A stretch of DNA of 64,000 bases. Origin: Micromonospora sp. MH99 (GTDB lineage: Bacteria > Actinomycetota > Actinomycetes > Mycobacteriales > Micromonosporaceae). Of the stretch, positions 33,574 to 42,290 are shown piece after piece. Location of the stretch: NCBI RefSeq assembly GCF_021442385.1, contig NZ_MUZA01000027.1, positions 1-64,000 of the forward strand. The letters run 5' to 3'. The notes beneath the pieces are model-generated. The model did not search any database. It had not been told where the DNA came from and was given only the letters and a program-made list of their open reading frames with translations. Every line of letters begins with the position of its first letter. Position 1 is the stretch's first letter. A program made the position numbers and the translations under genes.

Positions 33574-34296
33574 ATGAGTCGCTCGGCACGTAACCTCGCG
33601 GTGGTGGGGGTGGTCGGCGCGATGGCGCTGGCCACGGCCTCCCCAGCCGTGGCCCGGACCGACAAGCCGCCGACCAGAGGCACCGACTGTCTGGTCCAGT
33701 ACCTCGACGACCGCGGCGGGAGCGTCCGCACCGAGACCGAACCCGAGGGTCGGGAGCACGGTCAGTTCCGCTGCGTCGCCGGGCAGTGGACGTTCGCCTG
33801 GGCCCCGTACGAGGCGGACGACATGATCGTGGCCGACGAGCTCTGGATCGACCCGTCCGGCACCGTCTCGGTCCGGCGGTTCACCGGTCCCGCGCTCGGC
33901 AACGACCTCACACTGCGCGAGATCACCGCCATCGCCCAGGCCGTCACCGGCAGCGGCGAGGTGCTGATCGACCGCGCGATCGTGGCGGTCGACGACGGCA
34001 AGGAACGCACCCCGGGGCAGGTCGAGGCGCTGCTGGCCGGCAAGGACACCACAGGCGTACGCGTGCTGAAGACCATCGACAAGCCGGATCCCGCCGCGTC
34101 GACGAAGGACATCATCGACGAGGCCGGCGGCACACCCGAGTCCACGGTCGTCTACTTCAGCATCTGGGGCGCGATCAAGTCGGCGTTCGCGTGGGTCGCG
34201 GACACGATCAGCGACATCGGTGAGTGGATCGGCGAGCACTGTGACTGGGGGCCCTCTCCCAGCGGCCTGGGCGTGGTGGTCACATGTCGCTGGTAG
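33574..34296 (+). CDS. secreted protein with an unnamed repeat domain (first of pair)
   Basis: The 240-residue protein has a signal peptide ending ASPAVA (~residue 26). The mature protein contains a domain ending GQVEALLAGKDTTGVRVLKT, which recurs twice in the next gene's product. Its C-terminus is an amphipathic, Trp-rich helix (SIWGAIKSAFAWVADTISD) followed by a two-Cys tail (HCDW...VTCRW). A membrane-active or structural role is possible but unproven. ATG 33574 has GGAG 6 nt upstream; ATG 33562 in the same frame is the alternative. The stop overlaps the next start by 13 nt. Confidence 0.7.
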   Translation: MSRSARNLAVVGVVGAMALATASPAVARTDKPPTRGTDCLVQYLDDRGGSVRTETEPEGREHGQFRCVAGQWTFAWAPYEADDMIVADELWIDPSGTVSVRRFTGPALGNDLTLREITAIAQAVTGSGEVLIDRAIVAVDDGKERTPGQVEALLAGKDTTGVRVLKTIDKPDPAASTKDIIDEAGGTPESTVVYFSIWGAIKSAFAWVADTISDIGEWIGEHCDWGPSPSGLGVVVTCRW

Positions 34297-35192
34297 CTCG
34301 TACGACCCCGACAGCTCTGCGGGACGTCATCAGGCGCGTCACCATCGTCACCGCGGCACTGGTCGTCGCGCTGGTGGCCTCGTACGCTCCCTCGCACGCC
34401 GCCGACGACGCTGCCCGGCAGACGGTCACCGACCAGCCCGGCGCTCCCGGAATCATGTTTCAACGGTTCGAGGAGATGACCGGCCAACCCGTCGGCGACC
34501 TGGACACGGTGCTGGCCGTCGACACCGGAGGCCGGACCCTCACCGCCGACCAACTCGAAGCGCTCGTCGCCGGCAAAGAGGTCGACGGCGTCACGGTCCT
34601 GGGGACGATGTCCGGCGGCCGGGACGTCCTCGACACGACCATGGCCGACCTCGCGGACGGCGTGTACGACGGCAGGGGTGACAGTGGGACGGCGACGTCC
34701 TCCCTGCTCTTCGCCTCGTCCACGCCGGAGGGCCGGGAGTGGTGCCTGACCATGTGCATGGCCTCGGGCAAGTCCTTCTGGGAATGCGTCCTGTCGCGTC
34801 GCGGCGACCAGACGCTCACCCTCGACCTCGGCGGCGACACCACTGTGGGCGGGATGAAGGCCGCCTTCGAGAAGGCCAACGGCGTCGCCGCCGAGGGGCC
34901 GTACGCCGTCGACACGTTGACCGGCGACGGCGAGCCGTCGGCGCAGGAGATCGAGACGCTGCTCGCCGGGAGGGACGTCGACTCGCTGCGCCGGGTGGCG
35001 AGCGTGTCGGGGCCGGACGCCGGGTGGGCGCTCGGCGACGTCGCCGAGAAGTCGGGCGTTCCCTATGTGAAGACGAGGATCCACATCTTCACTTTCGGGC
35101 TGCCACTCGTCGGGAAGGTCCTCGTGGTCTGCGTCTCGCACAACGACGGGAAGACCTGGAAGTGCTCGGCCCGCCCGTGGGGTGGGTTCTAG
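34284..35192 (+). CDS. secreted protein with two copies of the unnamed repeat domain
   Basis: The 302-residue protein has a signal peptide or membrane anchor (VTIVTAALVVALVASYAPSHA) and two copies of a ~60-residue unit. Copy one (~56-115) has VLAVDTGGRTLTADQLEALV and AGKEVDGVTVLGTMSG; copy two (~189-250) has YAVDTLTGDGEPSAQEIETL and LAGRDVDSLRRVASVSG. A segment with three cysteines (REWCLTMCMASGKSFWEC) separates them, and the C-terminus ends with two more cysteines. It overlaps the first gene, so both are made together. The shared domain shows the two are paralogous partners; no known family is recognised. Confidence 0.7.
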   Translation: MSLVARTTPTALRDVIRRVTIVTAALVVALVASYAPSHAADDAARQTVTDQPGAPGIMFQRFEEMTGQPVGDLDTVLAVDTGGRTLTADQLEALVAGKEVDGVTVLGTMSGGRDVLDTTMADLADGVYDGRGDSGTATSSLLFASSTPEGREWCLTMCMASGKSFWECVLSRRGDQTLTLDLGGDTTVGGMKAAFEKANGVAAEGPYAVDTLTGDGEPSAQEIETLLAGRDVDSLRRVASVSGPDAGWALGDVAEKSGVPYVKTRIHIFTFGLPLVGKVLVVCVSHNDGKTWKCSARPWGGF

Positions 35193-35274
35193 CGGTCGAT
35201 GAGTCCGCTCCGCGTCGACCGGTCGGTCGAGGCGGAGCGGGATCGGCGCGTCACGGCGCGGTAGAGGTTGCGGC

Positions 35275-36096
35275 TCAGGTCTCGCTCAACGCGCCGGCCA
35301 CGGCCTGCCGGAGGGTCGCCGGTGGGCGGCCGAGCAGCCGGGTCAGGTCCTCGGTCTGCCGTTCCAGTGCCCCGGACCGGGCCAGGCCCATCAGGAAGCC
35401 CATCGGCCCCGGCGTCTCGTCGGTGGCCTCGTGATAGTCGATCCTCTTCCCGGTGGCGTCGCTCAGGACCTCGGCGAGCTGTGGGTACGTCCACAAGGGG
35501 CCGGTCAGGTTGTAGCCACGACCCAGGTACGCGTCGTCGGTCAGCACGCGCACCGCCGCCGCGGCGAGGTCCGCGCGGAGTGCGGTGTTGAGCCCACGCC
35601 CGCCGGTGCCACTGGTGAGCGTCCCGGACGCGGCGGCGGCACGCAGGCCGGCGTTGAGGAACGCCTCGCTGTAGAACGGGTTCCGCAGCATCGCGTACGC
35701 GATCCCGCTCTCGATGATCGCCCGTTCGGTGACGTGGTGGGCGGCGTTCATTCCCGAGCCGTCGCGGTCGGCGCCCAGGAAACTGGTGTAGGCGATCGCG
35801 CGTACGCCGTTGGCGGTGGCCGCCTCCAGCGCGGCCAGATGGTGCCCGATCCGGCGGTCCGGAGCCAGCTCGGGCGAGGAGATCAGCAGCAGCCGCTCCG
35901 CGTCGCGAAACGCCGAGCGGAGGCTGGCGGGATCGTCGTAGTCGCCGTGCCGCACGGCAACGCCGAGCGCGGCCAGCTCGGCGGCGCGCGCGGGTTGGCG
36001 TACCACCGCGACGACCCGATCGGCGGGGACCCGCGTCAGGAGTTGCCGGACGACGAGCCGGCCGAGTGCTCCGGAGGCAGCGGAGACGACGATCAC
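35275..36096 (-). CDS. NmrA-like NAD(P)H-binding oxidoreductase
   Basis: The 273-residue protein has an N-terminal Rossmann motif VVSAASGALGRLVVRQLL and the RHGDYDDPASL segment, typical of NmrA/QOR2-type SDR members that reduce quinones or sense NADP. The catalytic Tyr-Lys pair of classic SDRs is not evident. GTG 36096 follows a GGAAGGAA box. It lies 82 bp behind the AraC-type regulator on the same strand, so they may be cotranscribed. Confidence 0.83.
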   Translation of the reverse strand: MIVVSAASGALGRLVVRQLLTRVPADRVVAVVRQPARAAELAALGVAVRHGDYDDPASLRSAFRDAERLLLISSPELAPDRRIGHHLAALEAATANGVRAIAYTSFLGADRDGSGMNAAHHVTERAIIESGIAYAMLRNPFYSEAFLNAGLRAAAASGTLTSGTGGRGLNTALRADLAAAAVRVLTDDAYLGRGYNLTGPLWTYPQLAEVLSDATGKRIDYHEATDETPGPMGFLMGLARSGALERQTEDLTRLLGRPPATLRQAVAGALSET

Positions 36097-36178
36097 GTGG
36101 TTCCTTCCCACCCTGGTGTTGATCAGGCCGGTGTCAGGAAACACCCCGCTGCCGGATCGTGCCACCAATTTCGAGGCC

Positions 36179-37060
36179 TCACACAGTCGCCAGCCGCGCC
36201 GGGTCGAGCTGGGCGAGGCGGGCCGCGTCCCGGCCCGGCGGCAGCCCGAACAGTCGTCGGTACTCGCGGCTGAACTGCGACGCGCTCTCGTAGCCGACCG
36301 CGAACCCGACGGCCGCCACGTCACCGGGATCGGCCAGCAGCCGGGCCCGCGCCTCCTGCAGGCGCACCATCTTCTGGAACTGGATCGGCGTCATCGTCGT
36401 GATCGCCCGGAAGTGGCGGTGCAGCGAGGTCACGCTCATCCCGGCCACGCGCGCCACGTCCTCGACGCGGAACAGGTCGGCGTGGTGCTCGCGGATCCAC
36501 CGGATCGCCCGCTCGATCTGGACGACGTTGCCGTCGCCCACCCCGATCTGGCGGACCGTCCCGCCCTGTTCGCTGGTCAGCAACCGCCAGACGAGTTCGC
36601 GCTCCACACCCGCCCAGAGCACGCGTTGGTCGTCGGGGCGGTCGAGCAGCCGCAGCAGCCGCACCACCGCGTCGAGCAGGTCGTCGTCGGCGGTGCTGAC
36701 CGCGATGCCGGCCGCCGGCTCGCCGGTGGCCGGGGGCGCGTCCAACAGCAGGTCCGCGATCAGCGACGGCCGCAGCGCGAGGCCCAGCACCAGGTACGGC
36801 TCGGCGCGGCTGGCCTGGCTGACGTGGCTGATCACCGGCAGCTCCATGGAGGCGACGATGAACTGCCCGACGCCGTACGAGAAGACACCGTCGCCCAGCA
36901 CCGCGTACTTCGCGCCCTGCGCGACGAGCGCGAAGAGCGGCGCGGTCTGGGCCGGCATCGGCTCGGTGGGCGTGTCGGTGCGGTGCAGGACGAGACCGCC
37001 GGGCGTGGGCCGGCCGGCGTGGCGCAGCACCAGGTCGCGGATCTCCGGCAGAGTGGTCAT
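36179..37060 (-). CDS. AraC family transcriptional regulator
   Basis: The 293-residue protein has an N-terminal AraC-type cupin domain (FALVAQGAKYAVLGDGVFSYG) and a C-terminal double HTH (~195-285: EDVARVAGMSVTSLHRHFRA, FAVGYESASQFSREYRRLFG). It is divergent from the aldo/keto reductase gene and directly upstream of the NmrA-like gene. Regulators of this layout commonly control the adjacent reductase. Confidence 0.92.
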   Translation of the reverse strand: MTTLPEIRDLVLRHAGRPTPGGLVLHRTDTPTEPMPAQTAPLFALVAQGAKYAVLGDGVFSYGVGQFIVASMELPVISHVSQASRAEPYLVLGLALRPSLIADLLLDAPPATGEPAAGIAVSTADDDLLDAVVRLLRLLDRPDDQRVLWAGVERELVWRLLTSEQGGTVRQIGVGDGNVVQIERAIRWIREHHADLFRVEDVARVAGMSVTSLHRHFRAITTMTPIQFQKMVRLQEARARLLADPGDVAAVGFAVGYESASQFSREYRRLFGLPPGRDAARLAQLDPARLATV

Positions 37061-37066
37061 GGGCCC

Positions 37067-37109
37067 ATACTGCCGAGAATGGCAGGATCAGGCAATGCGC
37101 TGGCAGTAT
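37067..37109. promoter_or_regulatory. inverted repeat in the AraC/aldo-keto reductase divergent region
   Basis: ATACTGCC (37067-37074) and GGCAGTAT (37102-37109) form an 8-bp inverted repeat with arms 35 bp apart centre to centre; a third GGCAG copy lies between at 37081. It sits in the 90 bp between the two starts and is a candidate site for the AraC-type regulator. Confidence 0.5.
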
Positions 37110-37150
37110 CGACCTACGGGGTCGGCGGTTTCCGGGTGTGTACTGGGCGC

Positions 37151-38227
37151 ATGCCACTCGATCACTTTGTCACGCTGGGCCGCTCCGGCCTGCGTATCAG
37201 CCCGTACACCCTGGGTGCCATGACCTTCGGCGAGGACCACGGCTGGGGCGCCCCGGTCGACGAGTCCGAGGCGATGATCAGCGAGTACCTGGAACGTGGC
37301 GGCAACTCCATCGACACCGCAAACATCTACACCAACGGTCACTCCGAGAAGATCATCGGTGACTACCTGGCCGCCCGGCCCGGCCTGCGTGACCGGATCA
37401 TTCTCGGCTCGAAGTTCTTCGGCAACCTCTTCCCCGGCGACCCCAACGGCGGCGGCGCCGGGCGCAAGGCGGTGGTCGCCCAGGCCGAGGAGTCGCTGCG
37501 CCGGCTGCGCACCGACCACCTGGACATCTACTGGCTGCACAACTGGGACCGTGGCGTACCGGTCGAGGAGACGCTGCGCGCCCTCGACGACCTCGTCACG
37601 GCCGGCAAGATCCGCTACGTGGGCCTGTCCGACCTGCCCGCGTGGAAGGCCGCCGAGGCGCAGGTCGTCGCGCACTTCCGCGGTTGGACGCCGGCGATCG
37701 GGATGCAGTTGGAGTACTCGTTGCTCGAACGGACGGTCGAGGGGGAGCTCATCCCGATGGCGGGCGAGCACGGTCTCGGCGTCCTGCCGTGGAGTCCGCT
37801 CAAGAGCGGTTGGCTCTCCGGGAAGTACGTGCGCGGCGCCAGCGACATCGACACGACCCGCGCCGCACTGGTGGGCGGCCCGAGCGAGCGCGACTGGCAG
37901 GTGATCGACGTGTTGCACGAGGTCGCGGCCGACGCCGGCGTGACACCGGCGGCGGTGGCGCTGGCCTGGGTCGGCGCCCGACCGGGTGTGTCGTCGGTGC
38001 TGATCGGGGCGCGGCGTCTCGACCAACTGAAGGCGAACCTGGCCGCCGTGGACGTGCGGTTGTCGCCGGAGCAGACCGCACGGCTCGACGAGGTGTCAGC
38101 ACCTGCTCTCAACTTCCCGGCCGACAACAACCGGTACCTCGCGCCGCGGCTCGCCTTCGCCGGCGCGACTGTCGACGGCCAGCCCAGTCCCACGTCGCCC
38201 TTCCTCGGCAACGGCGTCCGGTACTGA
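37151..38227 (+). CDS. aldo/keto reductase
   Basis: The 358-residue TIM-barrel reductase has the family marks: GLRISPYTLGAMTFG, the catalytic set with DTANIYTNGHSEKIIG (Asp and Tyr), ILGSKFF (Lys) and IYWLHNWD (His), and the NADPH segment VLIGARRLDQLKANL. It should reduce or oxidise a carbonyl compound with NADPH. It is divergent from the AraC-type regulator. ATG 37151 gives the normal length; there is no strong ribosome box. Confidence 0.92.
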   Translation: MPLDHFVTLGRSGLRISPYTLGAMTFGEDHGWGAPVDESEAMISEYLERGGNSIDTANIYTNGHSEKIIGDYLAARPGLRDRIILGSKFFGNLFPGDPNGGGAGRKAVVAQAEESLRRLRTDHLDIYWLHNWDRGVPVEETLRALDDLVTAGKIRYVGLSDLPAWKAAEAQVVAHFRGWTPAIGMQLEYSLLERTVEGELIPMAGEHGLGVLPWSPLKSGWLSGKYVRGASDIDTTRAALVGGPSERDWQVIDVLHEVAADAGVTPAAVALAWVGARPGVSSVLIGARRLDQLKANLAAVDVRLSPEQTARLDEVSAPALNFPADNNRYLAPRLAFAGATVDGQPSPTSPFLGNGVRY

Positions 38228-38287
38228 GCACCCGCACGCGCGGTCCAGGACATCCGGCGGGTGGACGCCACCGGTCACCATGACGGC

Positions 38288-39016
38288 ATGGGTAAGTGGC
38301 AACGCCCGTACTCTCTCGACGCCACGACCGGCTTCGCGATGCTGGGGCTGGTGGGGGTGGCCGCCGCCGTCTCGTTACTCGTGATCGCGTACGTGCGCGG
38401 GTGGCCGATGCCGGTGCCGACCCCGGTCGCGATCCTTTTCGGGGCGTGGATGGCCATCTGCCTCGCCGTCGCCGTACGGCAGGCGATGCTCGGGGTCTAC
38501 GTCAGCGCGGCCGGCGTCCGGTCCCGGACGCTACTGCGCACGACAACGGTTCCCTGGGCATCGGTGGCGTCCATCCACAGCGGCATCGCCACCATCGCGG
38601 GACTGGACATGGGTCGCTCCGCGATCATCATCGAGCGAACCGACGGGGTCGCGGTCCAGACCGCGCTCCAGCGCGGTGACCTGCTGCGGCCGTTCACGTT
38701 CCGGCCCGAACTGGGACGGCTGGCCACCTGGCCGGAGCACTACGACGAGATCCTGACGACACTGCGGGCACACCAGCGCGACGCGCAGCCCCGAGATGCC
38801 GCGCAGGCCGATGGGCCGGCGCGGCCGTCCACCGCCGGTGCCGCCACAAGACGCCGGTCCGCGGGAGTTGGCCGGTCCGTGACCAACCGTGGCGGCCCGA
38901 CGGCTAACCAGCGACGGGACGTCCACGCGCTGACCCGGCAGCACCAGCGGGGCGCGCTCACCGACGCCGAGTTCGCCGCCGCGGTGGCCAGGATTCAGGG
39001 CCCCGACGCCGGCTAG
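38288..39016 (+). CDS. membrane protein with bacterial PH-like domain and SHOCT-like tail
   Basis: The 242-residue protein has two N-terminal membrane helices (~17-40 and ~49-70), a PH-like beta domain (YVSAAGVRSRTLLRTTTVPW, ~75-150) and a disordered linker. It ends ALTRQHQRGALTDAEFAAAV, which resembles a short C-terminal oligomerisation (SHOCT) motif. Such proteins are common and uncharacterised in actinomycetes. ATG 38288 is chosen over GTG 38261 because the membrane part follows it directly. It ends 3 bp before the phosphoribosyltransferase start. Confidence 0.7.
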   Translation: MGKWQRPYSLDATTGFAMLGLVGVAAAVSLLVIAYVRGWPMPVPTPVAILFGAWMAICLAVAVRQAMLGVYVSAAGVRSRTLLRTTTVPWASVASIHSGIATIAGLDMGRSAIIIERTDGVAVQTALQRGDLLRPFTFRPELGRLATWPEHYDEILTTLRAHQRDAQPRDAAQADGPARPSTAGAATRRRSAGVGRSVTNRGGPTANQRRDVHALTRQHQRGALTDAEFAAAVARIQGPDAG

Positions 39017-39019
39017 CGG

Positions 39020-39592
39020 GTGAGCCTGGCCAATGACCGCGCCAGCCGGGATGCGAGGCTGACGGGTGTGCCGTCCCTACTCGCGCGTCGCGTGTACGAA
39101 GCCTGTCACCTGACCGGGTCGTTCCGGCTGCGATCCGGTCAGGTGAGCCCCGAGTACTTCGACAAGTATCTGTTCGAGGGGCAGCCCGATCTGTTGCGCG
39201 ACGTGGCCGAGGCGATGGTCGCCCTGCTGCCCGGGTGCGACGTGCTGGCCGGGATGGAGATGGGCGGCATACCGATCGCCACGGTCATGTCACAGGTGAC
39301 CGGGCTGCCGACTGTCTTCGTTCGCAAGCAGGCCAAGGAGTACGGCACCCGCAAGGCGGCCGAGGGTGGCCCGGTGGACGGTAGGCGCGTCGTGGTGATC
39401 GAGGACGTGGTCACGACGGGCGGGGCGCTACTGGCGTCGTGCCGGCAACTGCGCGCCAGCGGCGCGGTGATCGACACCGTGGTGTGCGCGATCGACCGTG
39501 AGCAGGGCGGGCGGCAGAACCTCGCCGCCGAGGGGCTGGGGTTGCGCGCCGCCCTCAGTCGACACGATCTGGAACGTTCCGCGTCGGCCTGA
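39020..39592 (+). CDS. pyrE: orotate phosphoribosyltransferase-like protein
   Basis: The 190-residue protein has the OPRTase opening SFRLRSGQVSPEYFDKYLF, FVRKQAKEYGTRK and the PRPP-binding loop RVVVIEDVVTTGGALL, with a GGGRQNL end. It would convert orotate and PRPP to OMP in pyrimidine synthesis. There are no other pyrimidine genes nearby, so a paralogue with another base as substrate cannot be excluded. Starts are uncertain: GTG 39020 follows the previous stop closely; GTG 39068 would give a normal-length enzyme too. Confidence 0.8.
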   Translation: MSLANDRASRDARLTGVPSLLARRVYEACHLTGSFRLRSGQVSPEYFDKYLFEGQPDLLRDVAEAMVALLPGCDVLAGMEMGGIPIATVMSQVTGLPTVFVRKQAKEYGTRKAAEGGPVDGRRVVVIEDVVTTGGALLASCRQLRASGAVIDTVVCAIDREQGGRQNLAAEGLGLRAALSRHDLERSASA

Positions 39593-39719
39593 CCGCCTCC
39601 CGCTCCGCTACTGGGTAGCGCAGGCTGTACCGCAGGAGGGCAGCAGGAGGGATCGTCCCGGAATCGGAATCCTTGAACCATTGATGGGGTCAAGCGAGTC
39701 CGATACCGAGGAGCCCGTC

Positions 39720-40910
39720 ATGCCCCTGCAAGAGCGCACGTCCGCCCGCCGCCGCCGGACCCTGCGGGCGGCCGCCGGGACGCTGGCCGCCGTCGCCGTC
39801 CTGACCGGCCCTCCGGCGTTCGCCGCGGCCGAATCCGGTCGGCCCGCCGGCCCACGCGACGCCGTGCAGCGGCACCTGGACCGGCTGGTCAGCGAGGACG
39901 GCTTTCCCGGCGTGCTCGCCTCGGTGCGGGGAGCCGACGGACGCGTCCACGACTACACCGCCGGCGTGCGCGACCTCCGCTCGCACGCTCCGGTTCCCCG
40001 CGACGGCCAGGTCCGCATCGGCAGCAACACCAAGACCTTCACCGCCGTGGTCGTCCTGCAACTGGTGGGGGAGGGCCGCATCGACCTGGACGCCACTGTC
40101 GAGCACTATCTGCCCGGCGTCGTACGGGGCAACGGCAACGACGGCGGAGCGATCACCGTACGCCAGCTGCTGCAGCAGACGAGCGGCCTGCCCGACTACG
40201 ACGACGTGCTGTTCACGCAGCCGCAAGACCTGATCGACAAGAGTCACTCGTACTACCAGCCGCGCCGGCTGGTGGACGCCGCGCTCACGAACGCCCCGCA
40301 CTTCGCGCCCGGGGCGAAGTGGAGGTACAGCAACACCAACTACGTCCTCGCGGGGCTCATCGTCGAGCAGGTCACCGAACGCCCCATCGGGGAGGAGATC
40401 ACCGACCGTGTCATCAGGCCGCTCGGTCTGCGCGACACGTACTGGCCGGGCGTGGGGGAGCAGCGCCTTCGGGGCACGCACCCCCACGGCTACGTCGCGG
40501 TGGCCCCGGGCGCTGCGTGGGTGGACGTCACCGACATGGACCCGTCCCTGGGCTGGGCCGCCGGCCAACTGGTCTCGACCCCGGACGAGCTGCGGACCTT
40601 CTTCGAGGCGCTCGTCGGCGGCCGGCTGCTCAAGCCCGCGCAGCAGGCGGCCATGATGACGACAGTGCCCGCGCCCGGCTTCGAGCCGTCCGGCGAGTAC
40701 GAGTACGGGCTGGGCATCGCCCGGCACGAGCTGCCCTGCGGCGGCGATGCCTGGGGCCACGGCGGTGACATCCAGGGCTTCGAGACCCGCAACCTCGTCA
40801 CCGAGGACGGCCGCGGCGCCGTCGTCGCCGTGACCGGTCTGCCGACCGGTGAGCAGATGCTCGCCGACGTGAACGGCAGCGTCGACGCGGCGCTGTGCAC
40901 CGTCCACTGA
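39720..40910 (+). CDS. secreted serine hydrolase (class C beta-lactamase/DD-peptidase family)
   Basis: The 396-residue protein has a signal peptide ending in AFAAAE (~residue 38). It carries all three motifs of the penicillin-binding/beta-lactamase fold: SNTK at 102-105, YSN at 203-205 and HGG at 347-349. HGG rather than KTG is typical of DD-carboxypeptidase/esterase-like members. It probably works outside the cell on peptidoglycan peptides or other D-amino acid compounds. GAGGAG precedes ATG 39720. The frame is open far upstream but that part overlaps pyrE and has no family features. Confidence 0.9.
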   Translation: MPLQERTSARRRRTLRAAAGTLAAVAVLTGPPAFAAAESGRPAGPRDAVQRHLDRLVSEDGFPGVLASVRGADGRVHDYTAGVRDLRSHAPVPRDGQVRIGSNTKTFTAVVVLQLVGEGRIDLDATVEHYLPGVVRGNGNDGGAITVRQLLQQTSGLPDYDDVLFTQPQDLIDKSHSYYQPRRLVDAALTNAPHFAPGAKWRYSNTNYVLAGLIVEQVTERPIGEEITDRVIRPLGLRDTYWPGVGEQRLRGTHPHGYVAVAPGAAWVDVTDMDPSLGWAAGQLVSTPDELRTFFEALVGGRLLKPAQQAAMMTTVPAPGFEPSGEYEYGLGIARHELPCGGDAWGHGGDIQGFETRNLVTEDGRGAVVAVTGLPTGEQMLADVNGSVDAALCTVH

Positions 40911-40932
40911 GGCGGCAGCTGTTGCTCCAACC

Positions 40933-40968
40933 GCGCCCCGCGGACCGGATCACCGGTCTGCGGGGCGC
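40933..40968. terminator. 16-bp bidirectional hairpin
   Basis: GCGCCCCGCGGACCGG pairs with 40953-40968 (one G-T pair) around a 4-nt ATCA loop, between the convergent serine hydrolase and NDH-2-like genes. Confidence 0.8.
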
Positions 40969-41020
40969 TGCCCGTGTGACGCGTGGGTTCGGGGACCGAC
41001 CCGTTCTCACAGCCACCCGG

Positions 41021-42208
41021 TCACGACACCGTCGCGGCGGTCTCCGTCCGGGTGGCGGTGACGTGGCGGCGGCGCACCGGGTACGGGATGGGGTGGGTGA
41101 TGCTCCACGCGGCGCCCCGGCACACGACCTCCTTGTAGCGGGCCGCCAGCCGTCCGGTGAGCAGGGACGGCTTTGCCCGGTCGTCGGCGGTCACGTACTG
41201 GATGATGCCGTCGCGGCGGCCGAGGCTGATGCACTGGTTGAAGTAGCCCAGCGGGGCCTTCGGGATCTTCACCTGACCGGTCAGGCGCGCGGCGATGGCG
41301 TCGGCGGCCTGCCAGGCCATCGGGCCTCCCGAGGCGCAGGACATCCGCAGGGGCTTGCCGCCCGGCCCGGCGGCGAGTGCGGCGTCGCCGACGGCGTACA
41401 CGTCGGGGTGCGAGAGGGAGCGCATGGTGTCGTCGACGACGATCTGCCCGGTGGCCGCGACCGTCAGGGTCGTGGCGGCGGCGACGGGGTGGACGGCGAA
41501 GCCGGCCGTCCACACGGTCACCTGGGCCGGAATGGTCCGACCGTCGGCGGTGACGACGCCGGTCGCCTCCACCCGGGCGACGTCGGTGTGCTCGTGGACG
41601 GTGATGCCGAGCCGGGCCGTGACGCCCCGCAGGTGCTGTCGTGCCTTTCCGGTGAGCCAGTCACCGAGGCCGCCGCGGGCGGCGAGCGCGACGTCGAGGT
41701 CGGGCCGGGCCTCGGCGATCTCGGTGGCCGCTTCGAGGCCGGTGAGGCCCCCGCCGACGACGAGCACCGTCGCGCCGGCCGCGAGCTGGCCGAGGCGGTC
41801 ACGCAACCGCAGCGCCGACGGCCGGCCGGCGACGTCGTACGCGTGCTCGGCGACACCGGGCACGCCGTGGTCGGCGGCGGCGCTGCCGAGGGCGTACACG
41901 AGGGTGTCGTAGGCGATCTCGTCGGCGCCGCTCTCGTCGGTCAGCGCGACAGTCCTGCGGTCGACGTCGACGGCGGTGACCCGGGCCCGTCGCACCCGCA
42001 CGCCGGTGCCCGCGTACACCTGGCTCAGCTCGCGGCGCTTGAGGTCCTGGCCGGTGGCGAGCTGGTGCATGCGGACCCGCTCGACGAAGTCGGCCTCGGC
42101 GTTGACGACGGTGATCTCGATGTCGTCGGGGTGCAGTCGCCGGGCGAGACGCCCGGCGGCGATCGCTCCGGCGTATCCGGCTCCGAGGACGACGATGCGG
42201 TGCTTCAT
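41021..42208 (-). CDS. NAD(P)/FAD-dependent oxidoreductase (NDH-2-like)
   Basis: The 395-residue protein has two dinucleotide motifs, VVLGAGYAGAIAAGRL at the N-terminus for FAD and VLVVGGGLTGLEAATEI (~150) for NAD(P)H, and a VYAVGDAA segment near the C-terminus. This is the type II NADH dehydrogenase/ferredoxin reductase fold. It lacks a clear C-terminal membrane helix. It is the gene next to an ECF41 sigma factor on the same strand, the usual place of a carboxymuconolactone decarboxylase, oxidoreductase or epimerase controlled by that sigma. Confidence 0.85.
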   Translation of the reverse strand: MKHRIVVLGAGYAGAIAAGRLARRLHPDDIEITVVNAEADFVERVRMHQLATGQDLKRRELSQVYAGTGVRVRRARVTAVDVDRRTVALTDESGADEIAYDTLVYALGSAAADHGVPGVAEHAYDVAGRPSALRLRDRLGQLAAGATVLVVGGGLTGLEAATEIAEARPDLDVALAARGGLGDWLTGKARQHLRGVTARLGITVHEHTDVARVEATGVVTADGRTIPAQVTVWTAGFAVHPVAAATTLTVAATGQIVVDDTMRSLSHPDVYAVGDAALAAGPGGKPLRMSCASGGPMAWQAADAIAARLTGQVKIPKAPLGYFNQCISLGRRDGIIQYVTADDRAKPSLLTGRLAARYKEVVCRGAAWSITHPIPYPVRRRHVTATRTETAATVS

Positions 42209-42290
42209 GGCGGCACTCCTGTCTCGGTGATGGTCGCTTCCTGAACCGGACGGCGACGCGATTGCTGACAGGAGGTGGCTATGACCTGGG

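Noticed and set aside
42209..42290. ECF41 consensus promoter upstream of the NDH-2-like gene
   Set aside because: TGTCAGC is present on the minus strand, but CGTC follows after 11 nt instead of about 16, and CACA is not kept. Not convincing.
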